DNA from: an uncultured Bacteroidales bacterium
Lineage (GTDB): Bacteria > Bacteroidota > Bacteroidia > Bacteroidales > Paludibacteraceae
Length of the DNA: 41,377 nucleotides
Assembly (NCBI GenBank): GCA_947164985.1
Contig: CAMUYI010000003.1
Location: 1 to 41,377, forward strand
Direction: 5' to 3'
Positions 27,801 through 35,489 of this stretch are shown here, one piece after another (the stretch's first letter is position 1; the number at the start of each line of letters is the position of its first letter). A program made the position numbers and the translations under genes. Below the pieces are notes generated by a model. That model ran no database searches, was not told where the DNA came from, and saw only the letters and a list, made by a program, of their open reading frames with translations.

Positions 27801-30800
27801 TCTCCAGCGATGCGGACGACGCTACGGTAACTTCCGTGGAGGGTGACAGTATGTTCAATATCTGCCGGTATAAGATCTGCTATCACTATCCGAATATATA
27901 TGGACCGAAAGTAGAGACAAGATCTAAAAAGGAAACGCGCGCGTTGCTTACCAACGATGAGATCGAGCAGCGCTATGATGTATTGGAGCGGCTTAATTTC
28001 GATTATAACGAACCCGGTAGCAGCTATACGATTTATCCGCATCCGCTGCCTTGGGCTGATGCTTCGTACGGTTATACCTATCCTGAGACACCGGATCTGC
28101 CGCATAACCGTCGTCACGAAGAGACCGATTTTCCGAACCACGGTGAGTACGGTCTGATCAACCGCATCGGCTATACCACCTATTGGCTTCCGATGGAGCA
28201 GCATGGTGGCGCATCGAAGGGTTATATGATCTACTGCGACGGTATGTCCTCGTCCGGTCAGGTAGCCGCCCTCTCGCTCTCTACCGTCCTCTGTTCAGGA
28301 CAGAAGATGTTCCTCTCTGCTTACGTCGGTAACCCGAGTAGCCAAACCGGAAAATCCAACCCGAACTTCACCTTCTCTATACAGGGATCGATGGATGGTG
28401 AGACATGGGAGAATATCACGACCTATATGACCGGCGATATTATGCCGTCGGATAAATGGTATCAGATTCTTATTCCGATCAAACACTCCCGTTCGGCTGA
28501 TCAGGAATACCAAAACTTCCGTATCCGTATCTATAACGTGGCATCTGACTTCGACGGAAACGACTTCATCATCGATGATCTGTGCGTCTTTGCTACCAAA
28601 CCGCCGTTGATCGCTTATCAGGCCAATACGGCATGTAAGGAGGAAGATTTCGAAAAGGATACGCACGTCATCCTGCGTATTGACTACACGGGTATCCCTA
28701 CCGATGAGTATAACAATCATAACGTCTTCTATACCGTTCGTAAGATTCATGGCGATACGAGTTTCGTGGCGATGACAGCTCCCGATCAGTATCTGAAACA
28801 GGAAACATACGATGGTAGTGATAAGAAGATCCCGAAGATCTATGGTAAGTTGTATATTCCGGCTAAGGACTATATACCGACGGATGCAGACTCGATCTTC
28901 GTCAATATGAACGACCTGCTGGACCGCTTTGATGAGAGTTATAAAGCGCGTAAAGTAGACGGCAAGACAACGATCTTCCAAGAGGGTTATGTATATGAGA
29001 TTCTGGAGGGCGTGAGTCGTCCGGTGAAGTATGTGGTCCATAACGCCCTTATGGATCCGGAGGATACGATCACAGTACATATATCCCTCGTAAACACGGA
29101 ATTGTTGAATAGTGTGTGCGGTATGACGAGCCGTCTGAACGTCAGCAACCGAATGGTACTCGAACTCAACGGTCTGGAGAAACCCCATACGGAGGTAACG
29201 GGTCTGTGCGTCAACTCGACGTATGACATCAGTCTGCGCGTGAAGGGTACGCTCTATCTCGATAGTGTGGCGCCGATTGACCTCAACGGATCCTGTATCA
29301 ACGACTGGTTGCTCTACGGCGATACGGCGGATGCATCCAGCAAGAAACGGTACGGCTACTACTACAGCGATATCAAAAAGGTGATCACCGAGATCCTGCG
29401 TGTGGAGCCGATGTACGGAACGAACAAGAACCAGTTTGCGCCGAACCTCTCCTCCATCAATAAGAATGAGTTGAATCATTATACTCCCGGCAAGACCTTC
29501 AAGCAAGCCGGACTGGATCCATATACACTCATCTCGGATATGGTGAACAACGGCTTCCTTACCCTCTATAAGTCGAAGATCACAACGACGGTTTCTACAG
29601 GCGATTCGGCAAAATACATCATCTTCCCGATTGTAGGAACCGGTACGGACGCGCTCAACAAAGCGAATGTGGAGGTTTGTCCGCTGCCGATCCTCGTCAA
29701 ACTCAAACCTGATGAGTCTGCTGCCGGTGTACCGCTGATGATAGGTGGTCTGCACCGTGATTCGACCCAGATGAAAGAGCCGGTTGAAGTCTTGGCTACC
29801 GAACTGATGGCCAACGAGGAATTGAAGATACGTATCGATTCGCTCATGCCCGATATTGGTATCAAGACCATCACCCTTCGTGAGACCAATGATCCGGAGT
29901 TCCGCAAAGGTATTCATACTTTGGCATTGATACCGGATATCAGTTATCCTATTGATGCGAAGGACTATTACCACAAGGGCGACAGTATGGTGCTTGCTCC
30001 CGCGGATGGCAGCTACCACATGCGTCCGGGATACAGCTACACCTTCAATATCATAATGCAGGATAAATTCGGTAAGGATACGGTGGCTGGCGGTTGTGCC
30101 GTAGGTACCATACCTTTCATCCTCTCCGTCATGCCGAATTACCTGCGTTGGGAGCCGCAATCGGAGCATAGCAACGGATGGAATAATGCCGATAGCTGGA
30201 TCGCTATCGATGCGCATAATAATCCTATTCCTACGGAGACACACTTCGCGCCGATGGTAGGTACCTATGTCGTTATTCCGAAGATGGAAGACGGAATGCC
30301 TTATCCGGTAGTGCCCCAATTACCCAGAGTATGGAAAGACTCGGTGCAGAAAGTGAACTTCGAATATAATAACTGTAATGTTGTCCGCTTCTTGCCTGGA
30401 GCAGCGTTGGGTAACCAATACCATATGCAATATACCGATGCGGTAGTGGATATGGAGATGCCGCAACAGAAATGGGCGTTCCGTTCCGCACCGGTGACCG
30501 GTATGCTTAGCGGCGATATCTATATGGCGAATGCCGATCTGAATAACGAGACTCCGCTGTGGGAAGTAGGGGCGTTTGATGCCGCCGGTCGTTCGTATAA
30601 GACCGGTAATGGTTCATTCTGGCTCTCGGTGTATAGTCGTGCTACCGTTCATGAGGTGATGGATAGTACGGAGCACCGTGCGGCCGAAGCCGACTGGTCA
30701 AAAGTGACCAACGGCGTGACCCTCTCCCTTCCTGCCGGATCAGGCTTTGCGGTTTATGCCCGCACCAAAGCCGGTAATGATGCCGTGACACGTCTGCCGA

Positions 30801-31918
30801 AGAACGACGATATCTATTATTACTATAATCAATATGGTGATAAATTAGTGGACCACTACGAGCAGAACTTACGCACCATGCGTAATACCAATGCCGGTGG
30901 TACGGCCGGTAAGTTGGCGTTTGATGAAAAGTCCAAGAACTACACCATCACCAATGGTCAGGCATCGAGTCTCTTTGTCTTCGGTAACCCGACGATGGCA
31001 TATATCGACATCTGGGGCTTCATCGATGATAACTGCTTGACGGAGGAGTTTGATTATATGAATGAGAGCGGTGATGCCAGCCTCTATCAGACGGTCAACA
31101 GAGCTACGGCAGAGGCCAGTGCGAACGAGTTAAGTAACCGCAAGCGGTACTTGCCACCTTTGCATTCGATCGTGGTGAAGACATCCTCGGCTACATCGCT
31201 GAGCGTACGTCTGGATTCCTGCCGTGTTGTAACCGACACGACTGATGTGATCCCGTCCGTTCGTTCATGTGGCGGTAGCGGAGACCAGAGTCTGGCGCAT
31301 GCACCTCAGCGGAATGAAACGTCGTATGTGCGCAAGGGTATCATGACCGTCACGGCCAAGAACCCCTGTTCGCCGCGTTGCACTTCGTACCTGTTGCTCG
31401 GTCAGGGGTACCACGACGATATCCGTTCCGGTGAAGATGCCATCCTGACGACCGTTAATATCCATAACTTCAGCATGAACTCTACGCCGACCACGCCGTT
31501 TAACCTCTATGCGGTAGAGGGGCATAACGCGATGAGTATCGACCTGCTGGATGAACTGAACTGCGTACCGGTATCGTTCTACATGAGCGACCTCGAGTAC
31601 GATCCGGTTACTCATCTCTGGTTCACCGGTGTCAATAATATCGACGGTTCACTCGTCTTCTACGATGCACTTACCCAAACCGAACGACCCATCATCGACG
31701 GTATATGCATCACGATCGAGACACCGACGACTAACCACGAACGCCGGTACTTCATCTGCCGTCCGGGTTACTTGCCGGATCAGACGGGTACTACTACCGA
31801 CCTATTTACCAACGAAACCAATACCGAAGAACGCGCCATAAAATTTATTCGTGACGACCAAGTGCTTATCCTGCGCGAGGGTCACGTCTACACGATGTTT
31901 GGACAAAAGATACAATGA
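21860..31918 (+). CDS. Giant secreted surface protein 3 with internal duplication and T9SS-like tail
   Basis: 3352 aa from the ATG at 21860. In-frame ATGs at 21848 and 21836 and a TTG at 21830 also exist; the chosen start gives the most typical signal peptide (MKYLKRALFAYIILLASTRLFA). The protein is rich in Tyr, Asp and Trp and has far fewer Ig-like signatures than protein 1. An InlB-like unit with FLGWDTQADGNGTRYPVGE lies near residues 560-600. Two related blocks carry the motif NYIDI[IV]DT at residues 939 and 1414, so about 475 residues are duplicated. A jelly-roll or MAM-like module lies around 2122-2250 (MDGETWENITTYMTGDI, then FIIDDLCVF). The shared C-terminal module starts near 2870 (WAFRSAPV) and includes FVFGNP near 3040. 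The end is LILREGHVYTMFGQKIQ. A surface role is inferred; no active site is recognised. The stop overlaps the next gene as ATGA. Confidence 0.9.
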   Translation: MKYLKRALFAYIILLASTRLFAVGWTPTDAGLVVNLEQGERFLLSVVVSGDFDNNPATPNEEREFFVSNYTRYTGGYYNYGSGTFMKLLPATEVTEMNEWSVGAPLDRGNKALGGIVYTIWNDGKTLKTKDKFKFLGDLTSSYTDGEACDVVFVIPTERGVPTVDGRPGLSSFDPNNTLGRGNTPFNGRMGTGFLGMTYREVYMLQIPKANSPQSYTNAGLVTFNTTLSTWKLTSGAGDIAKGKAAYAYADSKHDKTPRTIFRLYLLDNPMNSCSGYFFATDEQDYKRYRKNENNPQRSSDSTAAKKIYSMDRLTCMTRKGSTKYYQTDLLRVPEPDSTYYYVGYDNAYKDDKGESMGSNGAHSMFTKIRELPMKDLTGFKAPAGAYGRMVVDTTSAADNLDVRFDPAGYFLKVETGKNVRMHYTGDNKWTSEEMWTITGAYAAMRIKTMLMTGQSFSESDPGAAVEGWTKWVRGDSVPTSDGKSIKDKSGYAQITINNTDSNGHMVFILADKTKWIQYHNNGFMGLEMPRQYPLDGNDKKVTLMDPRIKPEYTFLGWDTQADGNGTRYPVGEKVDLANVVLTGDTVLHLYAQARYDGTLHIAISFLQGDKRYFLTHPGTGTGFRFASARHFDSWINTWQGMENAQNLDPNYLSTYEVRHPINKIKKKDGNIPDLYPEEHVLAPRRYTMKGQTDSLTFYENFKPTDDEYIGLYYTTPNVILANNTWAGLFRTTSPAETSWPTYKTPYIPSAKIYSERYVQEYDPENKPDSLILKVRSNSGAPYVKYDAEHDQFIGVATPEEATDFQMSAVIVADEHYILLPDTAYAWQDTITFDYHQGKQTTEDIWSALVGKQLMAVMFVDGDTVYFHPNRNKHITDPNDLYLSPDFRVTQIFEWIPDSRVTSVADEDRVAYSTTDHYWHHTVTSGLRSPMNVKDKSGNYIDIIDTFSITLSQGAISKIKKYYGRWLKQGEDDGLTVSADGLTRHRNIIVKTKTYHYGEEQTRVVLKPEKESYSFGPLKGQSQQINFILTREHVRNLLDAQGAFVREDTISIDTLTTQLGMQPGKCTFRVGTAFKVDVAVGSHVTLSTNNDNSSGIDYDTLVVTGYEWNSVPQTCDVRVPLIQAALEGDELLWSVMHNGQRYFIMAGTGSPDHFIFRQYNQKGNTIYKRNTTTPLIMGSKDAENSDEGYITPWQFTYVNKENHQLTLKIGLTPKPAEDTLYFKIQSETTPAVDPSASSPSTLTYVFTDVYANTNANYEEQVKLKYGPNKWLKFNGSALTLTDSLEADTFSWAYPLLEFNLLNNGTYPSQTQAAFGYNSSAPASITTAYQGYCEYSTLLDNKLMYFARESRNTRDDLTSRDPTYRWKTICEIDTLRDKRTSTPSGLTFSNSSNSFTSTITPTGLSPLNVQDAGGNYIDIVDTLRVRLGLQTGAPSYRFKGDWSGFKRIEDGNLKIPLVRRTYHDIPFDSLVCEEANPEFNHSFPAVLIKEGENQNDTLLLEFSTIRRRGTRLQNTSGDVVSVISSTSSYVTRDIKYKGSTNDSIKGMHLNDKDLAEVRLMDEYGNTPTWCKIKAKGDSTITLQCLSDGVRSPRSTELYLVYVITIEGEMRIVTYRLTVSQVSHFDYANNQQLIHTSGASGDPIGVDGLQQVHQNKRILYYYPDQDVELPVRERNFYGWWRWYREGKDVKGNDVSDSDIPDSIWRLPPRNIGKYNYPYRIIGDSVKVPNTATSDPYDSVKALMTMGRYTVFHYRSKDYAGSKKDPPAKNPRVAPPITEVGLATKPTLTYAVDISNYYDNLPMSVSQKNQVDTALLDTIDKIKEPTLSLREVFELHPWTEMAENLNHFKSKIVDDGKYELSNEHYLEDHVVMAPTGNKLLLSTEQRYNYTNVHKGGFSESLLGYYMRDDNWWKWSANRSRQDTMIWCGGWDADCLWYIYNPRTKQYTPCDHPITESDDFLQVPVKNNIDTVYYCLRARSWKSTFSSDADDATVTSVEGDSMFNICRYKICYHYPNIYGPKVETRSKKETRALLTNDEIEQRYDVLERLNFDYNEPGSSYTIYPHPLPWADASYGYTYPETPDLPHNRRHEETDFPNHGEYGLINRIGYTTYWLPMEQHGGASKGYMIYCDGMSSSGQVAALSLSTVLCSGQKMFLSAYVGNPSSQTGKSNPNFTFSIQGSMDGETWENITTYMTGDIMPSDKWYQILIPIKHSRSADQEYQNFRIRIYNVASDFDGNDFIIDDLCVFATKPPLIAYQANTACKEEDFEKDTHVILRIDYTGIPTDEYNNHNVFYTVRKIHGDTSFVAMTAPDQYLKQETYDGSDKKIPKIYGKLYIPAKDYIPTDADSIFVNMNDLLDRFDESYKARKVDGKTTIFQEGYVYEILEGVSRPVKYVVHNALMDPEDTITVHISLVNTELLNSVCGMTSRLNVSNRMVLELNGLEKPHTEVTGLCVNSTYDISLRVKGTLYLDSVAPIDLNGSCINDWLLYGDTADASSKKRYGYYYSDIKKVITEILRVEPMYGTNKNQFAPNLSSINKNELNHYTPGKTFKQAGLDPYTLISDMVNNGFLTLYKSKITTTVSTGDSAKYIIFPIVGTGTDALNKANVEVCPLPILVKLKPDESAAGVPLMIGGLHRDSTQMKEPVEVLATELMANEELKIRIDSLMPDIGIKTITLRETNDPEFRKGIHTLALIPDISYPIDAKDYYHKGDSMVLAPADGSYHMRPGYSYTFNIIMQDKFGKDTVAGGCAVGTIPFILSVMPNYLRWEPQSEHSNGWNNADSWIAIDAHNNPIPTETHFAPMVGTYVVIPKMEDGMPYPVVPQLPRVWKDSVQKVNFEYNNCNVVRFLPGAALGNQYHMQYTDAVVDMEMPQQKWAFRSAPVTGMLSGDIYMANADLNNETPLWEVGAFDAAGRSYKTGNGSFWLSVYSRATVHEVMDSTEHRAAEADWSKVTNGVTLSLPAGSGFAVYARTKAGNDAVTRLPKNDDIYYYYNQYGDKLVDHYEQNLRTMRNTNAGGTAGKLAFDEKSKNYTITNGQASSLFVFGNPTMAYIDIWGFIDDNCLTEEFDYMNESGDASLYQTVNRATAEASANELSNRKRYLPPLHSIVVKTSSATSLSVRLDSCRVVTDTTDVIPSVRSCGGSGDQSLAHAPQRNETSYVRKGIMTVTAKNPCSPRCTSYLLLGQGYHDDIRSGEDAILTTVNIHNFSMNSTPTTPFNLYAVEGHNAMSIDLLDELNCVPVSFYMSDLEYDPVTHLWFTGVNNIDGSLVFYDALTQTERPIIDGICITIETPTTNHERRYFICRPGYLPDQTGTTTDLFTNETNTEERAIKFIRDDQVLILREGHVYTMFGQKIQ

Positions 31919-32256
31919 CGATGACGCAAGAGAACTATACGAACATAGGATACACACAAGGATACACAACGACGACAGCGACGCTACCGTCCTACCAATT
32001 CCGCTCCACTTCGACGTTCCAACCAATCGTCGGAGAGCGGTCTTATATCTCTACCCAGAGCTATTCGCCCGTAGCAAACAAACCGTATCGGGCTAAAACA
32101 TGGAACGAAGATGCAGGCGATCCGGAGATAGGTGTAATTATCCAACCGCCTGTAGGAGAACCGTATGTCCTCCTTTTGATGGCCGTTTTGTATCTTTTTT
32201 ACAAAAAAAGCAAAAAAATACGCGAAATATTTGCGTATGTCATAAAAAAGCAGTAA
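31915..32256 (+). CDS. Small tail-anchored protein (companion of giant protein 3)
   Basis: 113 aa, with its start overlapping the stop of giant gene 3 as ATGA, so translation is probably coupled. Unlike the relative at 13796 it has no N-terminal signal peptide. The N-terminal half is Thr/Tyr/Ser-rich with FRSTSTFQ. The second half, YRAKTWNEDAGDPEIG, leads into PPVGEP, a hydrophobic stretch (YVLLLMAVLYLFY, residues 84-96) and a KKSKK basic end. The order matches the 13796 product: FxSTS segment, acidic PEI segment, P[IV]G[DE], membrane helix, basic tail. The last residues (FAYVIKKQ) are encoded by DNA that is also the rpsP promoter. Function unknown; a membrane partner of the giant protein is a guess from position. 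Confidence 0.82.
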   Translation: MTMTQENYTNIGYTQGYTTTTATLPSYQFRSTSTFQPIVGERSYISTQSYSPVANKPYRAKTWNEDAGDPEIGVIIQPPVGEPYVLLLMAVLYLFYKKSKKIREIFAYVIKKQ

Positions 32257-32261
32257 TTTTG
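32231..32261 (+). promoter_or_regulatory. rpsP promoter inside the 3' end of the preceding gene
   Basis: TTG at 32231-32233 and TAATTTTG at 32254-32261, with 20 bases between. The first three bases of the -7 box are the TAA stop codon of the small protein gene. The AAAAAGCAGTA core is present. Confidence 0.85.
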
Positions 32262-32335
32262 CAGGCTTTTTCTTAGCGTTGCACGATTATTACTGTGTAA
32301 TTTTCGAGTAAAGAGCACGTCATTATTATTAACCC

Positions 32336-32363
32336 GGGTATGGATTCGTGTAATCCGCTGCCC
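32336..32363 (+). promoter_or_regulatory. Possible hairpin in the rpsP leader
   Basis: GGATT (32342-32346) pairs with AATCC (32352-32356), and an outer GGG (32336-32338) can pair with CCC (32361-32363). It lies 20 bases before the rpsP ATG in a leader of about 115 bases. A role in autoregulation is only a possibility. Confidence 0.35.
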
Positions 32364-32383
32364 ATAAAAACAAGACAAAACAA

Positions 32384-32944
32384 ATGGCAACAAAGATTCG
32401 TTTGGCTCGTCATGGTCACAAAGACTACGCTTTCTACCACATCGTAGTAGCAGACAGCCGCTCGCCGCGTGACGGCAGAATTATCGAACGTATCGGTTCG
32501 TTCAATCCTAACACCAACCCTGCAGCAGTCATCCTTAATTTTGACCGCGCACTCTATTGGGTAGGCGTAGGTGCACAACCGACAGACACCGTACGTACCA
32601 TCCTTTCTAATGAGGGTGTACTGCTCATGAAGCACCTCAACGGCGGTGTAGCCAAAGGCGCATTTAGCGCAGAAGAGGCTCAGAAGCGTTTCGACGCTTG
32701 GAAAGCTCAGAAAGATGCTAAGGCCGGTAAAATCAGTGCTGCTGAGGCAGAGAAGAAAGAAGCTGCTGCGAAGGCTCTCCACGCGCAAGAGGTAGAGACC
32801 AACAAGGCGAAAGCTGCTGCTGTCGCTCAGAAACGTGCTGAGGCTGCCGCTGCTCTTGCCGCTGCTGCTCAGGAGGCTGCTCAAGAAGCTGCCGCTGCAG
32901 AAGCAGAAGCTAACGGTGAGGCTCCCGCAGAGGAGCAAGTCTGA
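32384..32944 (+). CDS. rpsP: 30S ribosomal protein S16
   Basis: 186 aa. Residues 1 to about 90 are the S16 core: the start [36 protein letters not shown] and the [18 protein letters not shown] segment are typical. S16 binds 16S rRNA early in 30S assembly. From about residue 95 to the end there is an Ala/Glu/Lys-rich, probably helical extension, about as long as the core; S16 of many Bacteroidetes is similarly extended, so this is lineage-typical rather than a fusion. The gene has its own promoter (32231-32261) and terminator (32980-33012), so it is probably monocistronic, sitting as a housekeeping gene between surface-protein and polysaccharide loci. Confidence 0.97.
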   Translation: MATKIRLARHGHKDYAFYHIVVADSRSPRDGRIIERIGSFNPNTNPAAVILNFDRALYWVGVGAQPTDTVRTILSNEGVLLMKHLNGGVAKGAFSAEEAQKRFDAWKAQKDAKAGKISAAEAEKKEAAAKALHAQEVETNKAKAAAVAQKRAEAAAALAAAAQEAAQEAAAAEAEANGEAPAEEQV

Positions 32945-32979
32945 CTTGGCTTAAAAACTCGCTTTATCTTAGCAAAAAG

Positions 32980-33012
32980 AAGTCTAAAACGCAAGTTTTG
33001 GACTTTTTTTTT
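32980..33012 (+). terminator. rpsP rho-independent terminator
   Basis: An 11-bp stem with one wobble (AAGTCTAAAAC at 32980-32990, GTTTTGGACTT at 32995-33005) and loop GCAA is followed by an unbroken T run. The last T's merge into the TTG of the next promoter. Confidence 0.93.
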
Positions 33013-33041
33013 GTATATATCAAAAAAAAGCAGTATCTTTG
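33011..33041 (+). promoter_or_regulatory. Promoter of the polysaccharide operon
   Basis: TTG at 33011-33013 and TATCTTTG at 33034-33041, with 20 bases between and the AAAAAGCAGTA core. It directly abuts the rpsP terminator and is the only consensus promoter I found for the following seven genes. Confidence 0.85.
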
Positions 33042-33072
33042 CACACTTTTATTGCGCTTATAAGTACGCTGA

Positions 33073-34317
33073 GTGAAGACACTGTACAAAAATATCGTAT
33101 CGTTGGGGGTGTTGCAGGTGGCTAACTACCTGATTCCGTTCTTGGTATTGCCCATCATCAGCCGTATTTTAGGGGCATCGCTCTTCGGTAGCGTCAGTTA
33201 TGCGCAGAATATCATTACCTACCTTACGCTCCTTGTCAATTACGGATTCGAATATTCCGCTACGCGTCAGATATCTATTGCGCGAGAGGATAAGGCCAAA
33301 ACAGATGCGATCTTCTGGTCGGTGATAGCCGCCAAGGGGATGCTGCTGGTCTTGTCTTTTGCTATCTTAGCGGTGCTGCCGTTCTGCATGGAGCGTGTGG
33401 CTTGCGATCCGAAGTTATATATCTATACGGCGTTGGCCAATATCGGTATTGTCTTCTTCCCGACATGGTATCTGCAGGGCGTCCAGCAGATGGATAAAAT
33501 GGCCTGGGCGAATTTCTTTACCAAACTGTTAGGAGCCGTACTGGTACTTTCTTTGGTGCGCGAAGCATCCGCATATCGTCTGTACCCGCTGCTGATGTCG
33601 GCGGCAAGTATCCTTATCGGTATCGGTGCGATGATCTATGTGATTCGCCATTTCGGCATCAGTCGTCCCGTGCTCTCGCGTCAGACATTGCATGAGGTGA
33701 TGCAGGCCGGTGCGCCTATATTCTTGAATAATGTGTTTGTCGCGCTCTATACGACGGCGAATATGACCATTCTCGGCATGTATGCTGCGGACGATGTGAT
33801 CGGTTATTTCTCCGGTGCGCAACGATTGATACAGGCGCTTAATATGGTGGTGGTTATGCCGGTGAGTATGGCTGTTTTTCCGGAGATCAGTCGTCGTTTC
33901 GCTCAGTCCAAAGCACAGGGAGCTAAGTTCTTGAAGCAGGTTCTTCTCTTGGCGGGAGGTGCCGCCGCCGTGGTATCTTTGATCACTTTCCTCTGCGCAC
34001 CCCTCATGATTCGTATCATGTACGGTGCAGGTTTTGCGCCCTCGATAGAACTGCTGAAATGGCTCTCGCCGATACCGTTCCTGGTGATGATCGCTACCTT
34101 GCTTACCGTGCAAGGATTGTATGGCATGGGTTTGCAGCGTTGGGCGCCCTGGGTGGGTGCTATCTTGGCGGTGTGCTGCGTGGGCTTGAACCTATGGCTC
34201 TTGCCGCTTATCGGCGTCAAAGGCGTATGCATCAGTTGGATAGCGGCTGAACTGCTGGAGTGCCTCTTGGCAAGTAGCATCTTAATGACAAAAGGACGTA
34301 AACTATGTTCTATCTGA
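33073..34317 (+). CDS. Wzx-type polysaccharide flippase (MATE/MOP superfamily)
   Basis: 414 aa with about twelve hydrophobic segments. The N-terminal pattern, VANYLIPFLVLPIISRILG followed by FGSVSYAQNI, is typical of RfbX/Wzx O-unit flippases, which move lipid-linked repeat units across the inner membrane. A GTG start at 33073 is chosen; it is the first usable start after the promoter and gives the usual MKTLYKNIVSL beginning. It is the first gene of the operon and overlaps the polymerase gene by 13 bases. Substrate specificity cannot be read from the sequence. Confidence 0.92.
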   Translation: MKTLYKNIVSLGVLQVANYLIPFLVLPIISRILGASLFGSVSYAQNIITYLTLLVNYGFEYSATRQISIAREDKAKTDAIFWSVIAAKGMLLVLSFAILAVLPFCMERVACDPKLYIYTALANIGIVFFPTWYLQGVQQMDKMAWANFFTKLLGAVLVLSLVREASAYRLYPLLMSAASILIGIGAMIYVIRHFGISRPVLSRQTLHEVMQAGAPIFLNNVFVALYTTANMTILGMYAADDVIGYFSGAQRLIQALNMVVVMPVSMAVFPEISRRFAQSKAQGAKFLKQVLLLAGGAAAVVSLITFLCAPLMIRIMYGAGFAPSIELLKWLSPIPFLVMIATLLTVQGLYGMGLQRWAPWVGAILAVCCVGLNLWLLPLIGVKGVCISWIAAELLECLLASSILMTKGRKLCSI

Positions 34318-35489
34318 TCTGTTTTGTCATATTGTTTATGCTGGCGGTGCTGAATGTGCAGATGCATGATAAACTCAGCCGTCAAATCCTGAGCGGTTTG
34401 GCTGCGTTGATGCTTATCGGTATTGCCGGCTTACGCTATGAAACGGGTGGGGACTGGGATGCATATACCGAGATCTTTGCCTCTTTGCCATCTTTCAGCC
34501 GTTTGATAGGTCATCCTACCGAGTTGGCGCACTTGGGAATAGAGGAAGGCTTTGTGCTCCTCTGTGCCTTTATTAAATCGCTCGGCGGAACGGTGCAACA
34601 CCTCTTTTTCGTCGTGACCTTCATCAATATCACGCTCATCACATCCGCGCTGCATAAATACACCAAATATCCGGTGGTGGCTCTGTTGTGCTACTACGGT
34701 ATTCTGTATTTTAATCTGGAGATGATCTATATCCGTCAGGCGACGGCCGTGGCGCTCTGTTTCTTTGCGCTGCAATACCTACGTTCGCATGAAGTATGGA
34801 AATACATGCTGATTATTGTTCTGGCCTGTACTTTCCATCGCGTAGCGGCATTGATGATTCCTCTCTATTTCTTCTTGGATCGTACACTGCCGGAATGGGT
34901 CTATCTGACGGTGATCGGTGCCGGCGCACTGTTGATGTTAGCCGGTATCCCTTGGATACAAACGATCTTCCTGACCGTTGCCGGATGGCTTGGAGAGAGC
35001 TATGCAAATAAAGCGGAGATGTACACGGAGAATGCGATGTTTGCCGTGAATCGCGGACTGAGTATCGGTTTTATTCTCAATCTGGCGATGATCATTGTGG
35101 TCATGTTCTTCAAGAAAAAACTGGATGCCCTACCATACGGCACCATCATGCTCAATATGTTCGCTCTCAGTCTGGTGCTCTATTATTATTGCTTCGAACT
35201 GGTGGAGGTGTCTAATCGTGTGCGGCTCTTCTTCTATATCGGTATCATCGCCTTGCTGCCGATGGTATTGGAGGTGTTACCGCTCTTCCTGGAGCGCTTG
35301 GCGGGACTGATCGTCGTAACCCTCTATTGCTTCTCTTTCTCACGCGGTATCTTCCTGGAAGCACCGCAGGCAGCGGCCTATAATCCATATCAGAACTATA
35401 TCGAATATAAGATCAATCCGCGGCCGAGTACCGGTAAACAGCGCTTAGAGCAATCGAAAGAAGCCTTCCAAAAAGAGCGAAAACAATGA
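34305..35489 (+). CDS. EpsG/Wzy-type polysaccharide polymerase
   Basis: 394 aa, an integral membrane protein with roughly ten or more hydrophobic segments. The motif GLRYETGGDWDAY (about residues 43-55) after the first membrane segments is the signature of the EpsG family, whose members polymerise or are proposed to polymerise polysaccharide repeat units. A charged soluble end (QNYIEYKI, then a Lys/Glu/Gln-rich tail) faces one side of the membrane. It lies between the flippase and the first glycosyltransferase, overlapping both, which fits a Wzx/Wzy-dependent pathway. No separate O-antigen ligase or chain-length regulator is seen in the window. Confidence 0.88.
   Translation: MFYLICFVILFMLAVLNVQMHDKLSRQILSGLAALMLIGIAGLRYETGGDWDAYTEIFASLPSFSRLIGHPTELAHLGIEEGFVLLCAFIKSLGGTVQHLFFVVTFINITLITSALHKYTKYPVVALLCYYGILYFNLEMIYIRQATAVALCFFALQYLRSHEVWKYMLIIVLACTFHRVAALMIPLYFFLDRTLPEWVYLTVIGAGALLMLAGIPWIQTIFLTVAGWLGESYANKAEMYTENAMFAVNRGLSIGFILNLAMIIVVMFFKKKLDALPYGTIMLNMFALSLVLYYYCFELVEVSNRVRLFFYIGIIALLPMVLEVLPLFLERLAGLIVVTLYCFSFSRGIFLEAPQAAAYNPYQNYIEYKINPRPSTGKQRLEQSKEAFQKERKQ

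Noticed and set aside
28295..30319. 674-codon open frame on the minus strand inside giant gene 3
   Set aside because: It is antisense to a well-supported coding region, is rich in Arg, His and Ile as expected of a reverse reading, shows no domain, signal or promoter, and is best explained by codon bias of the sense gene. Other long antisense frames in the giants were rejected for the same reason.
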